Source: Branchiostoma floridae (Eukaryota > Chordata > Leptocardii > Amphioxiformes > Branchiostomatidae). From it: DNA of 64,000 nt. The stretch lies in assembly GCF_000003815.2 (NCBI RefSeq), contig NC_049987.1, positions 19,490,024-19,554,023 of the forward strand. The letters run 5' to 3'. The notes beneath the pieces are model-generated. The model saw nothing but the letters and a program-made list of their open reading frames with translations. It was not told the DNA's origin and searched no databases. How positions within the stretch are numbered: position 1 is the stretch's first letter; each line of letters opens with the position of its first letter. Of the stretch, positions 51,234-64,000 are shown in pieces. The position numbers and the translations under genes are program-made.

Positions 51234-51412
51234 CTCTCCAAGCAGAGGTTAGGCTCCGGCGGTTTTTTTAACGTGTTTTTAGTTGTTTTTATCGGGCTTT
51301 CTATCTTTTTTTTATATCTTGCTGTAAAAATGACAAAATAGAAAGCCCGATAAAAACGACTAAAAAAACGTAAAAAAAAACAACAGCCGGAGCCTATCCT
51401 CTGCTTGAAGAG
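51234..51412. mobile_element. TA-flanked palindromic MITE, 179 bp
   Basis: Left end CTCTCCAAGCAGAGGTTAGG, right end inverted CTCTTCAAGCAGAGGATAGG, continuing to CTCCGGC on both; inner arms ATCGGGCTTTCTAT and ATAGAAAGCCCGAT. TA at 51232-51233 and 51413-51414. A second left end occurs at 51809. Confidence 0.88.
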
Positions 51413-51808
51413 TAATTCAACCCTACCCTGTAAGTACCGTGCGAAAGGGTGCGGTATACCGGTAATACGCTGGAAATGTTGCTATGTTTTCTATATGATC
51501 CTATATTTTGGTCACGATTTCTCTAAAATCACTATATAGCTGTGTATGCACACTCTAAGTCTTACTTTCTGAATAGCCTGTACTTAAGTTGTAGCATCTA
51601 TGAGTGACGTAACGCGTTGATCGTCCAGCGAAGATTTTGTGGTATTGATCCGGGTCAACTGGTCATGTGACCTTTTCGCCTGATAATCCGGAAAATGCGT
51701 TCTACGTGCGTCATGGGTGGGTTGCGGTCACCGGAGACTTTAAGTTATAATAATAATGATAATAACAATAATTGCGAACTGAGAATTAATGCTTGTGCGG
51801 AAGTCATC

Positions 51809-51864
51809 CATACTCTCCAAGCAGAGGTTGGTGGGAAAAATTTTCACCTTTTCATCCGTTTTTT
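51809..51864. mobile_element. Left end of a related MITE, cut by a gap
   Basis: ACTCTCCAAGCAGAGGTTGG followed by sequence different from the 51234 element and then the N gap. Confidence 0.55.
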
Positions 51865-51964
51865 NNNNNNNNNNNNNNNNNNNNNNNNNNNNNNNNNNNN
51901 NNNNNNNNNNNNNNNNNNNNNNNNNNNNNNNNNNNNNNNNNNNNNNNNNNNNNNNNNNNNNNNN
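51865..51964. other. Assembly gap (100 N)
   Basis: Placeholder gap inside the repeat cluster upstream of the plus-strand P450. Confidence 0.97.
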
Positions 51965-51989
51965 ATGGTCCGACTCGGCCGGCTGACTC

Positions 51990-52107
51990 CCCTAGCGTAC
52001 TATTGACTCTATTTGACCAATTTCTACAATTAGACCACCATTACACCACAGAGCCTGGTAGAGGCTATAATTAGACCACCAAACCACGGAGCCTGGTAGA
52101 GGCTAGG
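51990..52107. mobile_element. Right ends of 10269-type MITEs, two in tandem
   Basis: CTATTTGACCAATTTCTACA and AATTAGACCACC...GAGCCTGGTAGAGGCTA parallel 10376-10432. The terminal block ATTAGACCACC...GGTAGAGGCTA occurs twice (about 52029-52064 and 52071-52106). The left end is not visible, probably in the gap. Confidence 0.6.
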
Positions 52108-52415
52108 ATTTTGTCACTGCAGGACTGGTAAGGTTGGAACAAAACTCTTCAGCTGTCCCAGCACCGGCCTTCTTACTTGTCTTGCTTTTACTGTTAACGA
52201 TAGTTCACCTTAATCCGTGGGGTAACCTAAATTCGTTGTTTCACAAAAACAAGTATTCAGAGATTTCTGGGTCAACGTGGTGTTTAAATTTAAAAAAAAT
52301 GCAATGTGACACTACCTTCCATCGACTTAATGATCAGCCAAATACCATATCTTTATACATCACGGATATAGGTTCCACATCATCAGTCAGTTTATTGGAT
52401 TTCTTCGCTGCAGGT

Positions 52416-60559
<8,144 letters not shown>

Positions 60560-61739
60560 AGGGATCTGGATCAAACTTACACCTAATAACTGAAGGGATC
60601 TGGGTCAAACTTACACCCAATAACTGACAGGATCTGGGTCAAAATTACACCCAATAACTGATGGGATCTGGGTCAAACTTACACCCAATAACTGAAGGGA
60701 TCTGGATCAAACTTACACCCAATAACTGACAGGATCTGGGTCAAAATAACACCTAATAACTGAAGGTATCTGGATCAAACTTACACCTAATAACTGAAGG
60801 AACTGGGTCAAACTTACTCCCAATAACTGAAGGGATCTGGGTCAAACTTACTCCCAATAACTGACAGGATCTGGGTCAAACTTACACTTAATAACTGAAG
60901 GGATCTGGGTCAAATCATATTCCCAGTAACTGGGGAATATGGATCCAGCTTACAACCAATAACTATGTGGACATGAACCTTGCTTTCACCCAATAAGGGA
61001 TCTAAATCTAGCTAGCGTTCAGCCAACGTATTATGAATCTGGATCTACAATGTAACTTGCAGTCAACAGGATCCCGATCAAACTTACAATAAGAAATGTT
61101 GGTCGTGCATCCAGTAACTAAAGCGATCTGATGTTTGCTTACACCCAATGAATTACGGTGATAAATAAAGAGGTCTGGATCAAACTTACAGTTACACCCA
61201 AGAACTAGAGTTCGGCGACCTCATACCTCCATGCAAATTTAGAGCTTTTGTAAATTTCATGCAAATGACTACCATTTACATAATTTATGTATGGCGATGT
61301 TCATTATTGACTAATGTACACATGTCACAATTATAAAAAATTCCCAATATTAGTCATTATGTGGATTTGCTATTTCTGTATATATCAGTTCCTCACTTGC
61401 ATATTTGGTATCTGCTTATCTCTCACCTATCATAAATTACATGTGTTACATTTACGTAAGTTCAGCTATTGAAAACCATGGAATTGACATTGACATTCGT
61501 TTATTCAGAAAAACAATCAGCATCGCAGTCAGTATAAAAACAAACTGAATATCACTGATTTTACAACTTGTGAATACAGAAATATATGTACAAACATTGA
61601 TAAACAATTACAATACATAACGCAGAAACACCTAAAACAAAGTTGTACGTATGTACAGAGAACACCGAAAGTAAGGACAGGAATGCCATACACACTAAGT
61701 AACATTAAGATGATTCGTTATACAAGCGGATGGCCTGGT

Positions 61740-62522
61740 GTAATTGTACAATTTCCTCATTAATTATGCAAATTAAGTCCTCATTTGCATAAAATGTATA
61801 TCATTATAAACATCTTTGCCTAAGCTACCTGCATGCCAAAAATGATGGCAATCCATCATTCCTTTCTATAGTTATCCTCTTTGGAGTGTCTTGACAAAAA
61901 CACCCCTGCAGTTCCACAATTACATGTTAGGGGGCTGAAACTTGCCCCACTTTGCCATGACGTTGCAAGCTATCTACCACCCAAATATCAAAACCATATC
62001 ATGTCCGGTACAAGAGATACATTGAAAAACTGCTATGATAGAATAAGCTCATTAATTATGCAAATGTAATCTAATTTTGCATAATTTGTATTTTATCTTG
62101 TATAACATTGTCTAAGGTACCTACATACCAAAAATCATGAAAATCCATTGTTTCCTTCTTGAGTTATCCACTTCAGAAGTTTCTGACAGAAATGCCCCTG
62201 CTATTCCAAAACCAGACGCTAGGGGGCCCAAACTTATGTCACTTATTCCTGAGCACAAGAGCTATCTAAGACCCAAAAATTGGGAGCATATCTTGTTCAG
62301 AACACGAGATAGCAAAACCGGAAGTGGCGCTGCAGTACCAAGGAAAGTCGCTAGGGGGCCCAAAATCTAATCACTTCTAGCTTTTGTCACACTTCACCAA
62401 CACACCAAATATGAAACTAATCCATCCAGCCGTTCTTGAGTTATCTTGTTGACAGACAGACACACACACACACAAACGCAGGGTAAAATATAACCTCCAT
62501 GACATTTCATGGAGGTAATTAA
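61740..62522 (+). repeat. Dispersed repeat built of two and a half related modules, ending in a hairpin
   Basis: CATTAATTATGCAAAT at 61759 and 62050 starts two modules about 291 bp apart, each continuing to TACCAAAAAT(C/G)ATG and a GTTAGGGGGC/CTAGGGGGCC block (61927, 62220 and 62350). The last part has CCAGCCGTTCTTGAGTTATC, a CA-rich run and a final hairpin CCTCCATGACATTTCATGGAGG (62492-62513). Class unknown. Confidence 0.6.
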
Positions 62523-62894
62523 AGGAATTTTGTTATCGCAAGTGTAACTTGGGTTAGTGGAAGTAGAAGTATTGTTCTTGTAGCTTCTTTTGCCAGTCAG
62601 GTATCCCTCATATATTGAACTCATTGATCCTAAGTTATCCTACGCCATGCATAGAATCTAAAGGTAGGAATTCTTTAAGTGTTAAAATGAAATTGATATC
62701 GCTCATAGAGTTTTTTCGTTGTTCAGCTTGGCATACAGATATCACATGTTCACTGTTGCTACACTGTTAACGTTATAACGTTGTTTCTTTCGGTTTTGCA
62801 TGGTTCTTCAGAATTTAGCATAATGATATAGCCGCGTTACTAAATGTATCGTATTTTGTGGGCAGTTCTGAGTTTGGCGTAGTAGGCAAGATAT

Positions 62895-63010
62895 GAATAA
62901 ACTTTATTGCTCAACATTCGCACAAGGTACAATGAAGGTCTACAATGTGTGTCAACCAATAACAACTACTAATTGTGTAGACAATAGTACTATGAGGCTA
63001 CAAATTTATA
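62895..63010 (-). mobile_element. LINE 3' tail fragment
   Basis: ACTTTATTGCTCAACATTCG followed by CACAAGGTAC is, on the minus strand, a tail ending GAGCAATAAAGT, like those at 9690 and 55580. No coding part recognised. Confidence 0.45.
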
Positions 63011-63227
63011 CAGAACAACAAAATATCAATAACAGCTCAGTTATGTATGAATGATCTGGTCTAAATAAATTGAACTACTTAGGCGGATATATCTGAGTTG
63101 GACATGATAGCAGTATATGGAAAATATCATTATTTGTACCAATAATGCAGCCGGTCCCCATTGTTTAATGCCTAGCTTACACATATAGCCGAATTTGGCT
63201 CCCGAATCTCTCCCGACTATGGTACAG

Positions 63228-63420
63228 ATTAGAAGTGATTCGGGAGCTAGGTCGGCTGGTGTTCGGCTAAGTCGGCTGGTGTTCGCCTGCATGACCCGAA
63301 TCAAGTCTGCAAGTTTTGAAATTTTCGAAAACATTCGGCTCTGCACAGCTGGTCTGGAATAGGTTGGCTAGTGATCTGCTGGTGTTTGGTTCGGTTGGCT
63401 AGTGTTCGGGAGTTAAGTCA
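63228..63420. repeat. Cluster of GGCTGGTGTTCGG motifs
   Basis: GTCGGCTGGTGTTCG occurs twice in tandem (63251-63287) with looser relatives at 63364-63408 (GGCTAGTGATCTGCTGGTGT, GGCTAGTGTTCGG). A small degenerate tandem repeat. Confidence 0.5.
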
Positions 63421-63600
63421 GCAGTCAAATTGAAATCTTAACCACGCCATAGCTACTGCTGACTTACGTACAGCTAGTTTCCAACCTACCGAACGACTCA
63501 CCCCAAGACCTGATTATATTAGACACATCCCTGCTAACTCCTTTCAAAGCAATATTAATTACTAATACCAGAACGTGGGCGAATCACCCCCGAACTTCAC

Positions 63601-63898
63601 ACGACCGACATCCAGCCAAAAACAAATAAGATAACCGATAAATGGCGCTAGCTGTGATCCAAATTTGATCTCTCTGTGATGTTAACGATGTAGAAGAATG
63701 GATTATTTTGATACAAAACGGAAAGTGAAAATCGCTTATTATTTGCAAAGGCGCGGACCTGCACGACCGACGTCCAGCCAAAAACAAATAAGATAACCGA
63801 TAAATGGCGCTAGCTGTGATCCAAATTTGATCTCTCTGTGATGTTAACAACGTAGAAGAATGGATTATTTTGATAAAAAACGGAAATGAAAATCGCGA
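63601..63898. repeat. About 135-bp tandem duplication with 27-bp spacer
   Basis: ACGACCGACATCCAGCCAAA...GAAAATCGC at 63601-63735 recurs from 63763 with a few substitutions. A 138-codon minus-strand frame that runs off the right edge covers both copies and repeats itself internally; I read it as noncoding. Confidence 0.85.
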
Positions 63899-64000
63899 GA
63901 CGATAAGCAATCGGTTGGGAATCATGATCAGCGAGGAGAAATTCGGCAGTCTGTGGCAGGTGGTCGGGGTGTATGGGTGTAGGTTAGATACTAGTAGCAT

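Noticed and set aside
63584-64000. 138-codon minus-strand open frame running off the edge
   Set aside because: It covers a 135-bp tandem duplication, repeats itself internally, and has no family signature or splice-border evidence.

Overview
The window is eukaryotic: intron-rich genes with GT-AG junctions, 3' tails of non-LTR retrotransposons, many miniature inverted-repeat elements (MITEs) and six runs of N. The gene families (CCDC83, a PDPCK-type carotenoid oxygenase, CYP4F-like P450s, an MFSD4-like transporter) and the repeat style fit an invertebrate chordate, most likely an amphioxus (Branchiostoma). The species is inference, not something the sequence proves.

Layout. (1) 682-7467 (+): the 3' part of a CCDC83-type coiled-coil gene; its introns hold two related hAT-like elements, one nested inside a larger MITE. 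(2) 7468-11462: 3' flank with a TA-flanked MITE, dispersed repeats, a MITE with a 9-bp target duplication, then a promoter-like region with two CCAAT+CRE modules. (3) 11463-25459 (+): a complete 11-exon carotenoid oxygenase (551 aa) with all four iron-ligand histidines; intron 7 carries a 4-kb element with about 150-bp inverted termini. (4) 29088-35246 (-): a complete 12-exon CYP4F-like P450. (5) 37354-41606 (+): a four-exon MFSD4-like transporter, interrupted by a 100-N gap. (6) 41910-50677: a retrotransposon-rich block, including a LINE inside a TIR element, an internally deleted LINE and a LINE inside a LINE. (7) 52416-60559 (+): a second complete 12-exon CYP4F-like P450. (8) 60560-64000: minisatellite and dispersed repeats.

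The most notable structure is the P450 pair. The two genes form an inverted duplication around the transporter and retrotransposon block. They have the same 12-exon structure, with eleven exons of equal length. Both end in a 34-bp minisatellite whose first unit is the last 11 codons of the gene, stop included. In the minus-strand gene that stop has become a sense codon, so the protein reads 10 residues into the array. Exon divergence is patchy (1/191 in exon 8, roughly a fifth in exon 6), which suggests gene conversion. I found no new defence or metabolic system. The novelty lies in how repeats interact with exon ends: the P450 C terminus, a triplicated acceptor and exon start in the oxygenase, and a copied exon end and donor in CCDC83.

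The genes are not an operon. The oxygenase cleaves or isomerises carotenoids/retinoids, the P450s would hydroxylate fatty acids, eicosanoids or related lipids in the ER, and the transporter would move a small solute. A shared pathway is not shown by the sequence.
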